Origin: Cryptomeria japonica
Lineage: Eukaryota > Streptophyta > Pinopsida > Cupressales > Cupressaceae
Reading direction: 5' to 3'
DNA: 64,000 nt
NCBI RefSeq assembly: GCF_030272615.1
Contig: NC_081415.1
Span: forward strand, 631,137,240 to 631,201,239
Shown here: one piece after another, positions 11,293 to 23,500 of the stretch
Position numbering within the stretch: position 1 is the stretch's first letter
Layout: each line of letters opens with the position of its first letter
Notes under the pieces: model-generated
What the model was told of the DNA's origin: nothing
Databases searched by the model: none
Seen by the model: only the letters and a program-made list of their open reading frames with translations
Made by a program: the position numbers and the translations under genes

Positions 11293-11552
11293 AGAGTATG
11301 CAATTGAATAAAACATAATGATTAATTAAACACACACAAAAAAAAGAATACTCAATTTTGTTGAGTTAATTATGGTGGGTTATTACAAGAAACCATTATC
11401 CAACACATGATTTTGATAAATGTAACTAAGAAGCAATGTAATCATATGTGAAATAACAAACCAATTGGATTTAGTAAATTCCATTATGAACCATGCAAGA
11501 CACCTAAATCAGTTCAGAAAAGAAAAATCAGAATTAATGCAATGTAAGAAGT

Positions 11553-11565
11553 GTCGAGTTTACCA
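11553..11565 (-). promoter_or_regulatory. Primer-binding-site-like motif of the decayed Tat-like element
   Basis: On the minus strand TGGTAAACTCGAC directly follows the LTR end with a 3-nt spacer. T1 and T2 have TGGTGAACCCGAC at the equivalent place, so only two positions differ. This ties the old element to the same group. The primer tRNA is not identified. Confidence 0.5.
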
Positions 11566-11568
11566 AAA

Positions 11569-12545
11569 TGTAAGGCAGTGGAATAAGGCTCACTAGTTTT
11601 TGCATGCAAACTAAGAATCTTAGGCCTATTCCACTCTTACATTATAAGGAAGATAATCCACTAGGCTCAAGATGATTCAAGCACAAAGTGGATGTAATGG
11701 TCCTTTGTTGTTGAGTTGAAAGTGACTATGTAAATTGAAGAAATATGAATTAGGATGAACAATTGACCCTTTTTTGGCGTGTAACAGACTGAAATGAGCT
11801 GATAACTCAATTCTTAAAAAGTATGCAAAAGTATAAACTGTAACTAACATGCAATCCAAATTTCAGGCAAAAGTGTAGGGACCCAGTGGCTTAGGGCATC
11901 TTGCTCCTGTCAATTTCAACTATGATGAAATATAGACTGTAGATCTCTATCTGATGATTTTGCACCTCTTTTTGTAGCTTCACCACCTATTCTTGCACAC
12001 ATAAAAGAGATGAAATTGCTAGGTAGAAAGGGGTTTGCCTAAGTCAAACCCAGGTTTTGGAATTAACCTTGAAATAGAATTGAAATGAACTTGAAAGGAA
12101 AGCATGTCATTAGGTAGAAAAGGCTAGATCTGAAAATGGAAGTGTCTTATACTTTGATGATGCAAATGATTTTTTGAAGATGATCATGAATGTCGATGCA
12201 ATATCATGACTCTACACAAAAGACTTAAAAGGACTTCACAAAAGACATGCTTGCATGAAGGTTGTTGAAGGTTGCTACAATGAAGAGTATGGTGGGATGA
12301 AATGCTTTGAATCTTGACTACTTAAATGATTTATCCTTCGTATATTCATGTTCTAACAAAATGAGGGAGGAAACCTTTATTATACATCTATCCCAAGAAT
12401 TTCAAGGTGCAAACACATGGAGCAGGTTGACACGAGAAAATATTTCTTGCTCATTGGGTTTAAGTGTTATGTGATTTAAATTTGGAGCTCAACTAAGGGG
12501 AGCGGGGTGCCCTAGGCATCATGCTCCCTCCAAAGCAGGCTCAAA
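11569..12545 (-). repeat. ~1-kb LTR, right copy (5' LTR) of the decayed Tat-like element
   Basis: Partner of 4972-5976 in the same orientation. Its left end abuts a primer-site-like motif read on the minus strand, so this copy is the 5' LTR. Shared blocks include 'actagtttttgcatgcaaac', 'gatgattcaagcacaaagtg' and 'gacttcacaaaagacatgct'. The two copies differ by many substitutions and indels, so the element is old. Confidence 0.6.
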
Positions 12546-12760
12546 TTGGGACTTGAGGTCCTAAATGAGTACAAGATGTCAAAATGATATCTTGATTTGG
12601 GTTGTGATGGGGTCAGATGTGAGAGTACATGCCAAAATAGGGCCTAATTAAGCAAGAAATTGTATAGGGATGCGATTTACGATGCTACACACATAATTTC
12701 AATGAACTTGTCACGCTTCTCAACACTATGGGGGTTATTATATTGTTTGTGCTAATGCTT
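12546..12760. other. Short stretch, nothing recognised
   Basis: No repeat partner or coding similarity noticed. Confidence 0.4.
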
Positions 12761-12849
12761 CCTTGGTTTCACTTGGAGTGAGTTATGAGATACTCTTGCA
12801 TTCCTATTTTGTGGGGGCAACCCTTCATCCTCAACTGATAATGGTTCTT

Positions 12850-13225
12850 CAAACAATTGACCTATATTTTCAACTTCATTGGTTGAGTAGTGTTATTGGG
12901 GTCACTCATGTAGATTCATGTGCCACCTATATTTTCAATTGTTTGAGTAGTGTCGTTTGGGGCACACATGCAAATTGTTGTCTTCTTGATCCTAATCGTC
13001 ATATTTTCCAGAGGAGGTTCTTTAGTGACAACACCATACCAGCCTTATTTTTTAGTTGTCTATGACTTATTTGTGTTTTAGTGGTGTTCTTCATGTTCTT
13101 GTTTTTGAGATATTATTTTGGAGGGTTCTCAGTCCTTCATGTTCTCTCTTTTGGAGAGGATTTTTCTCCCATATGTTTTTTCTCCTTTTTTTGTGTTTGT
13201 GAGAGAGTGCATTGTATTGTAGTTG
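12850..13225 (+). repeat. Second old copy of B-type internal sequence
   Basis: Plus-strand sequence matching the minus strand of B around 52.4-52.15 kb: 'gtgtcgtttggggcacacatgcaaatt' aligns with 'gtgtcatttgagggcactcatgcaaat' in B, then 'gaggttctt', 'agtggtgttctt' and 'ttttggagag' follow in the same order. The open frame at 12763-13065 is therefore repeat sequence, not a gene. Its right side continues into an inverted repeat split by OUT. Confidence 0.6.
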
Positions 13226-13255
13226 TACATGGTTACCTAAGTAAATATAACATTT

Positions 13256-14042
13256 TGAAGCAATAACTGGTTGAGAGGGAACTCAAAGAGATCAATTTGG
13301 ACTGGTCAACAAGAGTAAATACAATGGAAACACAAAGGTATGATGCAGGCAATGCAGAACAGGTCGAATTATTTCATGAAAACTGATTACAACCGGCTTA
13401 TAGAAACCAACTCACAGGCTTGCTAAAATATGCTCAAAGTACATAATAGGTCACAATCAGGACCTCAAATCTCAAGATCTATCTTCTACACTTAGTCTAA
13501 ATACTTGATTACATTTTAATGCACAATTATAATGATATATACGATCCAAGGGGATCCAATCGGCCCAAAAAGGGATCAAAACCCAAAGAACGAGACCTAA
13601 CGTGTAAAACCAACAAGGTCGGCCTCCACCAAGATATTCCTTTAGAAAATCCAAAGGATGAAGTGTAGATCATGGAAAAAGGTTGACCATGCGCCAAGGA
13701 ACATTGGAATCAACGCTCAAGGCTTTGCAAACTTCAGAAGGGGTTCTAGTAGATCACCAAAATAGGTTTAAGAAATCGGTAACAAGAAACTACCAATCGG
13801 TAACTGGAAACTGTCATGGAAACTGATAGCAATAACTTGCTAGAAAATGATCCAAATACGATGCGGTTTGGGAATAAGAAAGATGATCAAGTCTTCAAGT
13901 AGAATCCAACTCCATAGGATCTGGTGAGCCAAAACTGGTACGCACAGAAAGAAATGTTGAAACTGCAAACAGAAAGAAAAACAAAAAGAAAATGTTTTTG
14001 GTTGATCCAAGATTGCCATGTACTGGGGATGCTCCTGCATCA
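13256..14042 (-). repeat. 3' LTR of OUT (787 bp)
   Basis: On the minus strand it runs TGATGCAGGAGC ... TTGCTTCA. It matches 50591-51378. About 14 differences were counted in one 125-base sample. The TSD CATTT is immediately to the left. Confidence 0.92.
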
Positions 14043-14117
14043 GACATCCGAGGTTATTGAAAAAGTGAGTTCTCACTTTGCTGGGGTTAGAGGGAAACCA
14101 AGGTGATCTACCTCTGC

Positions 14118-14563
14118 CTAAGAAATCCAAGATGAATCTTCAACTGGTCTATCCTTCCACTTCACAAGATACTCCTTATACTCACTGCTCCGAGTACTAC
14201 GCCCAATTCTACTATCCAAAATGTCTTCAATCTGATCTGGTTCCTTCCCAGGCAACTGTTTCTCCAAGTCTGCATTACTGTCTTCATTGAATTTTGGTTC
14301 ATGATACTCATGAAGATCTGCAATGTTAAACATAGGTGAAATACTCAGATTATATGGTAACTCCACGTCATATGCATTTCCAGAACTAAACTTCCTCATA
14401 ATCTTACCAAACTTTCTCATCTGCAACTTGTTATAAGTTCCAACCGGGAATCTCTCTTTTATCAAATATACCATCACTTCATCACCAACTTTAAATTCCT
14501 TGTGTCTCCTCTTCTCATTTGCCTTCTCCTTGTACTTGTTGTTCGTGTCCTCCAAATGCTACT
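14118..14563 (-). pseudogene. OUT pol, orphaned end: integrase C-terminus plus chromodomain
   Basis: This 145-codon frame begins in the integrase C-terminal region (HKEFKVGDEVMVYL, the GPY/F-like entry segment) and passes to YDVELPYNLSISPMFNIADL and then a chromodomain end (SSEYKEYLVKWKDRPVEDSSW). Chromodomains at this place define chromoviruses and are thought to steer integration to particular chromatin. The segment is separated by 31.9 kb from the rest of its gene at 46453 and up. At the junction the original frame carries a TAG codon formed across the target-site bases. ATG usage here is irrelevant, because this is the tail of a polyprotein. Confidence 0.88.
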
Positions 14564-16349
14564 TGATGCTCTGCAAAAAGGATTAGAAAATCTGTTTGAT
14601 GGCAACACACACAAGAACACAAGAAACAAATGTTAGTGTTAGCAACAAAAGATTATCCTAAACAGGCATATCAAGAGAGATATTAAGCATGAAATAGAAA
14701 GCATATAAACATAGAATAAAATAGCTAATCAAGATGCTCATAGTTGCTCCTCCCTTGTTCCTCTCCTCTCCAAGTCCCAAATGAGTGTAGCTCTCAGCTT
14801 TTAGCACTAGCCATGGATGCCATATGGAGATTCAAGATGGTTGAATATGATAAGCAAATGCTATGCAAGTGTAGATAGTGATGCTATGAAAAAGCTCTAT
14901 GCTAATGCGAGTATAACAACAATACTCTAATGCTTTTTTTTTTTGCTTGAGGAGAAGGGTTCTATTTATAGAAGAAATGGGGAAATGAAGGGTTAAGATT
15001 GAGCAATCTTAACAAGGGTTAGGATTGAAAGATACTCAATCCATGTGAGACTTTCAACCCAATCCCATGTTGACAAGTGTCACCATGAGGAGGCTTGAGA
15101 GGAGAGATAAGGAGCATTAAATGCTGGAGGGGACATGATGGTTACCCTAGTCAAAGAAATAAATGTTTTGAAGAGACACATGGGTTACATGAAGGTTAAG
15201 TTAGGGGTCAAAGTCCTTAACCATTGGTGCAAGTGGAATTAACCACTAATGGTCATGTAAGAGCCATAAGTGGTTTGGAAGACTTTAGAGGTTAATTTGT
15301 TGAACACACAAAGCATTAATTACTTTTCAAAGACTTTGGAGTCTTTGAGAAGTGACTCCAATTTGCTTAGGAATGTGACAATATTTAGGGGATGGATTAG
15401 GTTAATTAGGAAGGGTTTAGAAGAATCTAGAAGGGGTTTAGGCATGCAAGTGGATTTTGTAGGAAAATGCAAGTGGGAGGAATTTTGGTATTTTCAATTA
15501 AAATAAAATCATTTATTTCAATTAAATGGTGTAATTTGCATTTGGATAAATATTCAAATAAATATTAATTTATTTAAATGAGAAAAAGGAAGATAAAGCA
15601 TTAAAATGCTTGAAGACTTTGAGGGAAACCATTAAAAGCTTGAAGACTTTAAGGGAAACCATTAAAGGTTTGAGAAGACTCTAGAAGGAAGCCATTAAGT
15701 TTGAAGACTTTAAGGGAAACCATTAAAGTCTTAAGAAGACTTTAAGGGAAGCCATTAAGTTTGAAGACTTTAAGGGAAACCATTTAAGGTTTGAGAAGAC
15801 TAGAAGGAAGCCATTAAGTTTGAAGACTTTAAGGGAAACCATTAAAGGTTTGAGAAGACTCTAGAAGGAAGCCATTAAGTTTGAAGACTTTAAAAGAAAC
15901 CATTAAAGGTTTCAAGTGGGTGAGGATAAATAGGTTTTTAAATAAATAATTTATTTAAAATAGTTGTGCAACTTGCATTTGTAGGAAAATGCAAGTGGGT
16001 GGAGGATAAAGGTGATTTAAATAAATAATTTATTTAAAATAGTTGTGCAACTTGCATTTGTAGGAAAATACAAGTGGGTGGAGGATAAAGGTGATTTAAA
16101 TAAATGTTAATTTATTTAAATGTGAAAGATGATTTAATTAAACAAATATGATTTATTTATTTAATTAATGGTTTGAATTTGGTTAAGTGAATTAAATCAA
16201 ATAAATTGAATAATTTATTTAATTAATAGGAGAAGAGGGTTAAGATGAATTAATTAAATATTAATTTAATTAATTATTAATTGATGGTTAAATAATCAAA
16301 TAAATATTAAATATTCATTTAATTAAGTGGACAGATTGATGTGATTACA
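14564..16349 (-). repeat. T1 3' LTR (1,786 bp)
   Basis: Bounded by the TSD on the left and by the polypurine tract on the right. It contains the minus-strand TATA-like box at 14962-14971 (ctatttatag, the same on both strands in core) and a 61-bp repeat expanded relative to the other LTR copies. It differs from the 5' LTR by roughly 2% substitutions plus the repeat-number change. Confidence 0.95.
15602..15915 (-). repeat. 61-bp VNTR inside the T1 3' LTR, about four full units
   Basis: Units of the type 'ttgaagactttaagggaaac' + 'cattaaaggtttgagaagac' + 'tctagaaggaagccattaag' repeat with a ~61-bp period. The T1 5' LTR (29,790-29,960) has about two such units and the T2 LTRs hold one truncated unit. 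Confidence 0.85.
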
Positions 16350-16362
16350 TTTGCCCCTCTTT
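16350..16362 (-). promoter_or_regulatory. Polypurine tract of T1
   Basis: On the minus strand AAAGAGGGGCAAA lies immediately upstream of the 3' LTR start (TGTAATCAC). This is the expected place for the plus-strand DNA primer of reverse transcription. An identical tract is present in T2 at 32086-32098. Confidence 0.85.
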
Positions 16363-18737
16363 GAGACGGTGCAGTTTATCGCGTCGTTTCAAAGAAAGAA
16401 AAATAGGTGTGAAGAAATACCCCATAAAATGTAAATTTAATGGGTGGTATGCCCCCTCGAGAGATAGGCCGAATTTTTTTGAAAAATCGGGCGATCTCTC
16501 GAAAAAGAATGAAAAGTGGAGGGGAGGTAGAATAGAAGAAATTAGAACTAATGATGAAAGAATGGGAGAAAATGGAGTGAATATGAAGAAACAACAAGCC
16601 AACGAGTACTCTGAAGTCATGCAAAAGATACATAGCAGATGTAGTGTGGGGTTTGGATTGATGCTATACAATTGATCAAAAATGGTTGGACAATCTGGTG
16701 CAATTGGTTTAATTGCTCCGGTCAAGTCAAAGCGTGACAGTTGATGTCAGTTATTTGCTTGGACATGATAAAGTCTGAGTAAGTGAATCAAAGTGACCTG
16801 TTGGTGACTTAGACAATTGATGTAATTGCCCAATGAAGTCAAGGTATATGAAGCAAAATACAAGTTGAGACGTAGACAATTGATGTAATTGTCCGTTGTA
16901 TTGTGTTTGATTGGTTGATCAATTGATAGTGTGTGCGTGTGATGGATGGTTGTGGGGAATCATGGCAACCCCGTTGAGACTAGGTCATTATGATAAATGC
17001 CTATTGTAGTCTAGGTTTGCCATAATCGATTACCTGTTGAGACCCGAAGATACTTGATCAGAGTATCTGTTGATAGTCTAGGTGTGTGGGAGTCGATGTA
17101 TCTGTGTAGACAGAGTAACTGGCTTAATTTTGTGGATGAGTGAGGATGGGAAGCGATGAAGGGATTAGGATGATGTTTATGATCAAGATAGGGAGGGTGA
17201 GGGGGGGATTCGATGTTAGATAGAAGATATGGAGGACTAGGACCGAGTCCTATGGAAGAAGATGAGTAAAATAGAGTATGCATTATTATGACTATGTATG
17301 CATGATATGCAGCTATTATGAATGTATGGATGGGTGGAATGCAACGAAATGCAATATATATAGATGAGATGAGATGATGATCCATAGTGCTTTATTTTTC
17401 ATCATTGAGCTTTAAAATGTTGTAAGAAAATACAAGCAACTTGACATAAAGATTCAAGATGACCAGAGTATTTCTTACATGGATTTGATATAGCAAGTTA
17501 ATACAAGCAACTTGATATAATGGATCAAGTTGACCTGAGTATTGCTTGCGGAACAGACAAGGATTATCTCCTTTCATACATGACTTGGATCGTCCTCCTT
17601 GATCTTAGGCTGATCATATCCTGAGACAAGTGCATACCATAATAAGAGATAAAACCTTTATCCAGTTTGGATGAGGTAGGAGGAACCAAAGAAAAAGCAT
17701 TGTACCTGCAAACAAACAGTATATACATAAAGAATAAAGAATATGGATCCTTGGTAATGCTTCATGCTCATATGGTCGAGGTATACGCTGTAGTCAGCAA
17801 GCCGTAGTGATCTCTGACTGTATTTTTGCCTATGATCACGTAGCTTGGTGAACTTCCCACGTAGACACCATTAATACATGCCCCAGAACTTCATCGGAAT
17901 AATGCGTCGAAGATACACAAACAATGCCGTAGGAACCTGATATAAATTACTAGACCATAAATCAACCAAGTATTTGATAGCGTAAACAGAATTTTCTTGT
18001 CAAAGAAAATGTCATCTTGTCTTTGTTTTGGTAAGGAAGGATGCATCCTTGTTGAAGACAGTTTTGAGTGTTGATGTTGATTGTGTGGTCGATTGATAAG
18101 TGGTCATTTTGTGGAGTATATCACAATGTTTGTTTGGTATCTGTGCGGATGAGTATGTACAATGTGTTGCCATGTTTTTGTTTTATTTTTTATGTTTTTT
18201 TTTTATGTTTTTTGGATTTTGTATTGTTTTTGAATTTTTTGGTTTTTGAAGTGTTTTGAATGTTTCTGGATTTTGAATTTGTTTTGAATGGTTTTGGATT
18301 TGGTGAGATATTTTTAAATGAAGAACTTTAATGAATCACAAGACAATGTAGAATGCACTTCCATCAATAGGTTAAAGGTATTGCCCCCAGTTTAGACATG
18401 ACTATAAAAAAGTGGGATGCAGGATGCATGTAGTACTTTCTTGGATTTGTAGATTTATAACAAGCCATGGTTGATGGATGGATGGATGTATGTATGAAGT
18501 AGATGTGATCGCAACAAGTTTGAAAGACAATGGAGCCATAGCCTTTTACGAGTGGTGCCTGTTTGCCAGGTTTTTACCATCGCACTTACCTAAGGTGCCA
18601 CCGGAGTGGTTGTTCACCGTTTGGATGCATGATTTTTTTTCTTTACTTTGTTTGAATGTTTTTGTATTTTCTTCAGGACATTTATCTGGATGTTTTTGGT
18701 ATTTTCTGGTATGTAGGGGAGCCTGATGCTCTGTACA
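16363..18737 (-). other. T1 long 3' noncoding region
   Basis: About 2.4 kb between the pol stop and the polypurine tract with no recognisable protein. It holds a 71-bp tandem duplication (tacaagcaacttga at 17431 and 17502), repeated 'gacaattgatgtaattg' words near 16812 and 16880, and a T-rich run at 18170-18310. The same layout occurs in T2 at 32099-34502. Open frames here (e.g. 17011-17385) are low-complexity and not conserved in frame. Confidence 0.7.
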
Positions 18738-18739
18738 CC

Positions 18740-20592
18740 TTAGGTATAAAACCGTTTTAGGTGCATGCTGTTGATTGGATCTGTTAATGGTTCTCCTTCT
18801 AATGTAGCCAACTGATATGCCCCAGACCCGAATATAGCAGTGACAACATATGGGCCCAGCCAGTTTGATTCAAACTTGCCTTGATGTTCTCTGTTTGGTT
18901 GGTTGCGAGGATTCTCTCATAGAACAAGATCACCTACCTCAAATGTACGAGGTCTAACTCGGTGATTGTAGCTTCTGCTCATGCGCTGCTGATAGGCTTT
19001 GAGATGATTGTATGCAGCTTGTCGCTTCTCATCAAGTAACTCTAAGTCCTGAAGACGGGATACTCTATATGCTTCGTCATCTATCAAATTATGCAAGGAA
19101 ACCCGTAGTGATGGTATCTCCACCTCAATAGGTAAGATAGCTTCGGCACCATAGACCAAGGAATAAGGAGTTGCGCCTGTAAGGGTCCGAATGCTAGTTC
19201 GATATGCCCCTAGTGCTGGATTCAGTTGAACATGCCAATCACGACCGACGTCATTGACTGTCTTCTTTAGGATTCTTAATATGTTTTTATTGGATGCTTC
19301 GGCCTGACCATTGCCTTGTGGGTAATAGGGGGTGGAAAAGCGATGTTGGATGTGAAATTTCTCACAAAGTTCACGGACATCCTGATTTTTGAAAGGAAGA
19401 CCGTTATCTATGATGATGGACATGGGCACACCATACCGGCAGATGATGTAGTTGAGGATGAATGAGGTGATCTGCTTGCTGGTGACTTGGGTAAGTGGAA
19501 CAGCTTCGATCCACTTTGTGAAATATTCGATGGCGGTAATAATGAATTTGTGGCCATTGGATGAAGATGGATGGATTTTACCCACAAGGTCAAGACCCCA
19601 TTGACAAAAAGGCCATGGTGTTGTGATTGGTTGTAGTTCCTGAGCTGGTGCATGTATCAGGTCACCATGAACTTGACATTTCTTGCATTTTCTGACAAAG
19701 TAGTAGGAATCCTTTTCCATAGATGGCCAATAATATCCAGCTCGCATGAGTTTCTTGGCTAGTGACGAACCACTTGAGTGAGTCCTGCAAATTCCTTCAT
19801 GTACCTCTTCCAAAGCCTTTGTTATCTCACCTTGTTCCAGACATCGAAGGAGAGTACCATCAAGACCGCGTCGGTATAGGGTTTCGGCAATAATGGTATA
19901 TCGAGCAGTTTGGCGAATGAAGGTTTTACGTTGGTTATTTGATTGGTTGGGAGGAAGGGTGTGATCGCGGAGATAGGTGTAGAACTCACCGTACCATGGG
20001 GATTCAGAACCAACAAGGCAACATATCATCTCGGATTCAAGGATATCATAAACGAGGATCCAAAGTTGTTCTACCAAGAACTCGTAGCATGTTGAATTTT
20101 GTGGAAGATCTAGGAGAGATGCGATGGTAGCCATAGCGTCAGTAGCTTGATTCTGATCTCTTGGTATCTGCTCAAAAGTGATAGTAGTAAATGATGTCTT
20201 TAGAGTGTCCACCATTTGCTTATATGGCATGAGTTTATCATATTTGGTCTGATATTCATCCATTGCTTGTCGAATGACTAGTTGGGAATCGCCATATACT
20301 TGCAGTTCTTGTAATTTCCATTGTACGGCTAATCTGAGTCCTGTGATCAAGGCCTCATACTCTGCTATGTTGTTTGTGCATGGAAATGTGAGCCTGTAAG
20401 ACTTCGGGATGCTATCACCTTGGGGCGTGATAAACAGAATGCCTGCCCCTGAGCCGTGCCTAGTGTATGAACCATCAAAATATAGTTTCCATGGTTGTGT
20501 TGTTGTGATCATGAATATCTCTTCATCTGAAAAATTGGAAATAAGAGGATGATCACCGGTGAGTGGTGCATCGGCCAACTGATCTGCAATAA
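18740..20592 (-). pseudogene. T1 pol: second RNase H and integrase
   Basis: In frame after RT but separated from it by a TAG at 20591-20593. Residues ~31-155 hold the additional RNase H (LYFDGSYTRHGSGAGILF, then NIAEYEALI with the catalytic Glu, and VYGDSQLV with an Asp), which is the enzyme that removes the RNA strand of the hybrid in Tat elements. Integrase follows: zinc-binding H-H-C-C region (EVHEGICRTH ... CKKCQ), then the DDE core with DLVGK, IIIDNGLPF (a T-to-I change beside the second Asp) and GNGQAEASNK. The C-terminal domain contains FEVGDLVL, followed by a TGA at 18914-18916 where T2 has CGA, a CpG transition. The natural end is the TAA at 18740. Confidence 0.92.
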
Positions 20593-20593
20593 C

Positions 20594-23500
20594 CTACCCT
20601 CTGATAGCTTTACGGTCCACGTACTCGATGTCAAATTCACTTAGAATCATTACCCATTTGGCCAAGCGACCTATCAATGTTGCTTTGCTGAGTAAATACT
20701 TGAGTGGATCAATCTTTGCAATGAGTTGTACTTTGTGTGTTAACAGATAGTGCCTCAGTTTAGTGGCTGCTAAGATTACTGCTTGGCAAGCTCGCTCAAT
20801 AGGCGTGTAATTGAGTTCATAGCCCACCAGTGTGTGAGAGATGTAGTAAACAGCACACTCTTTTCCTTCTGTATTATGTTGTGCCAGTAGTACACCCAAT
20901 GCTATACTTGTTGCTGAGATATAGAGTAACAACAGTCTGCTTGGATCTGGTGGGATCAACAATGGTGGTTTCATGAGATAGTCTTTAAGTGTCTGAAATG
21001 CTTGCTGGCATCGGGCATCCCACTGAAAGCGGATGTTTTTGTGTAGCAGGTGTGTGAATGGGTGACATTTATCTGCCAACTGTGCAATGAATCTTTGGAT
21101 GGATTGAAGCCGCCCTTGTAATGTCCTTAGCTGACTGATATTCTTTGGTGGTGGGATGTCCATGATTGATTTTACCTTTGCTGGGTCGACCTCAATGCCT
21201 TTGCTTGAGACAATGTATCCTAGAAGCTTCCTGGAGGTTACTCCAAAGACACATTTCTTTGGGTTGAGTCGAACATGGTATTGTTCCAGTCTATCAAAGA
21301 TTTTATCTAAGATGTGGAGATGCCCTTCTCTGGTGAGTGATTTTGCTAGTAAGTCATCCACATAATCTTCCATCATATTATGCATCATGTCATGGAAGAT
21401 GGTGGTCATTGCTCCTTGATAGGTCACTCCTACATTCTTTAGACCGAAAGGCATTACATTCCAGCAATATGTGCCCCATGGACATGTGAAGGTTGTCTTA
21501 TGTTGATCTTCTGGTGCGATCTTTATCTGATTGTATCCTGAAAAGCCATCCATGAGTGAAAGCATGGCATGTCCTGCTGTCAGGTCTACTATGATGTTGA
21601 TATTTGGTAGGGGGAAGTCATCCTTAGGACATGCCTTATTTAGATCTCTTAAGTTAGTACAAATGCAGATGCCCCCTTTTGGTTTGCTGACAGGCACAAT
21701 GTTGGAGATCCAATCTGCATAATCAATTGGTCTAATGAAACCAACATCTAGGAGTTTCTTGAGTTCTGTTTTGACTAGCACTGCAATCTGAGGATGCATC
21801 TTGCGAAGCTTCTGCTTGACAGGTTTGGCTCCTTTTGCTACGATGAGGTGATGCATGACTAAATCAGGATCAAGCCCAGGCATGTCTGCATATGACCATG
21901 CAAAGTTGATCTGACGCTTCTGGAAGAACTCTATAAATTTAGGCTGTTCTTCTGGAGTGAGAAGAGATGCTAGATGTATGAGATGAGGATTTTCAGGAGT
22001 CCCCACATTGTATTCTTTGGTTTCCTCGATGAGAATCGTTGATCGTTCCTGTTGTGTACTATCAGGGAGAATGTCAAACCCTTCATCCTTAGGCGCCTCA
22101 GAGAGGTTTTCACCATTGGATACGCTTTTTCTTTTTACTTTTGTTGGATCAAATAGTGCCACAGTGTGGTTTTCACTAGAAGATCCATGTTTTAATGTTA
22201 TATTTTTGCAGCTAAAAGGTTTGGCATCCGCCCCGAAGTATGCTGCGCTATTAAGTTCAATGGCAAATCCAGCTTTGTGATCCCCACTTGGTAGGTTATC
22301 CTTTAATTCCAAAAAGTCAATGATGGCCTCATCGTTTTGGAAGAGGTCAAGACATGGGGGATTTGGTTGGTTCCATTCGATGAGTTCAGGGTGGATAATG
22401 GGCATTACTTCATCGATTAGGTTAAGTGCGGGAGATGTATTAGTGAGGGTTAAGACGTTATGGTGAAGGTCGTTAATGGTACTCTCCCTGTCAGAATCAG
22501 GCGTAGGATGAGACATAGGGTCTGTAGAAGATGTTTCCAGTTCGGGAACCCAAGTGGTCTTTATCTGTGCTTCTCCATAAACAGGGATATCTTTGCATGG
22601 CAGAGGTAGTGATGCATCTTCCTCATCTGAAGTATTAAGTTGTATCGAATCAAATTCCCATTCATGTGAGTCAGTCTCTGAATCACTTTCCAGCATTCGA
22701 TTGCTATACCATACTGGGATGTCTTTTGAGTTAAACACTGCAGGTATGATTGGTTGATGTACCTTTGTAGTGATTGGTGCTGCAGGAAGGTTGATGGGGA
22801 TCAAGGAATCTGGTACAGGGAGTATCGATAATATTGACTCAGTGGCTTCTGCTGGAACTGCTGGTGCCATAGATGCTGCTGCGAGTTCTGATACAGTTGC
22901 TGTTGCTAATGGTGCTGCTGATGGGATTACGGGTTCGTTTGGTGGGATGAGTGGCATTGGTGATGGTTGTGTTGCGATTTTGAGCCTTGATGGGGTAGTT
23001 GGGATGGTGCTTGAGGCTGCTTTGATAATGAAAGGTGTCCTTTTTTTAGTAGGCTGACATAATGGTTTGCTGAGTTTTTCTTTGAATTTGAGCTTAGGAA
23101 ATATCTCGTTTTCAAAGCCTAGGCCTGTATTACCTTTGGGCTTTAATTGCGACAGCAGAGGTTCATGTCGTCCTTGTTTGCAACATCCCAAAGCACTCTG
23201 ACCATCATACCCCATTCTTTGCATAATGAGGAGACCTTTGCCATACTGATCTGTAGGAAGTTTAACTTGCGGTATATCAGTGGTGATGGGATCTTTATAG
23301 ATCCATTCTGCTAAGTCCTCATCTTGGGTTTCTTCTTCTTGACTCTTTCCAAGGATGAAAGGTGTCAAAGCACATGCTGGCATGATCAGTGGTTGTTGGA
23401 GTAACTGTTGTGGTTTACCATGTGTTCAAGGAGAAGTGGGCATTTGTCCCACACAAAAGAGTTGACTCAAGTTGTATTCCCCAGGACCTTCCTCTGCTAG

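Larger units (their letters stand above)
7950..11387 (+). repeat. 3.4-kb solo LTR with perfect AGAAA target duplication
   Basis: It begins TGTCACAACCC and ends GGGTTATTACA; reverse-complementing the end gives TGTAATAACCC, an imperfect 11-bp terminal inversion. The flanks are AGAAA at 7945-7949 and AGAAA at 11388-11392, a perfect 5-bp target duplication. There is no gag or pol inside and no second LTR. It contains a 97-bp tandem array, a GC-rich hairpin segment and an 18-19-bp minisatellite (separate entries). The segment near 10780 (ccgtgccaaagcgagtatgt) resembles LTR sequence of large plant gypsy elements. It sits inside the decayed Tat-like element. A non-autonomous element with unrecognised termini is the alternative. 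Confidence 0.75.

Noticed and set aside
12763-13065. 100-codon plus-strand gene
   Set aside because: The sequence is an old copy of element B interior; the frame is not kept in B.
15602-15915. CRISPR-like array
   Set aside because: Units are contiguous without unique spacers, lie inside a plant LTR and vary in number between LTR copies; it is a minisatellite.
16345-16725. 126-codon minus frame and overlapping frames just inside the T1 LTR as a protein
   Set aside because: Starts across the polypurine tract, low complexity, and its T2 equivalent is frame-shifted.
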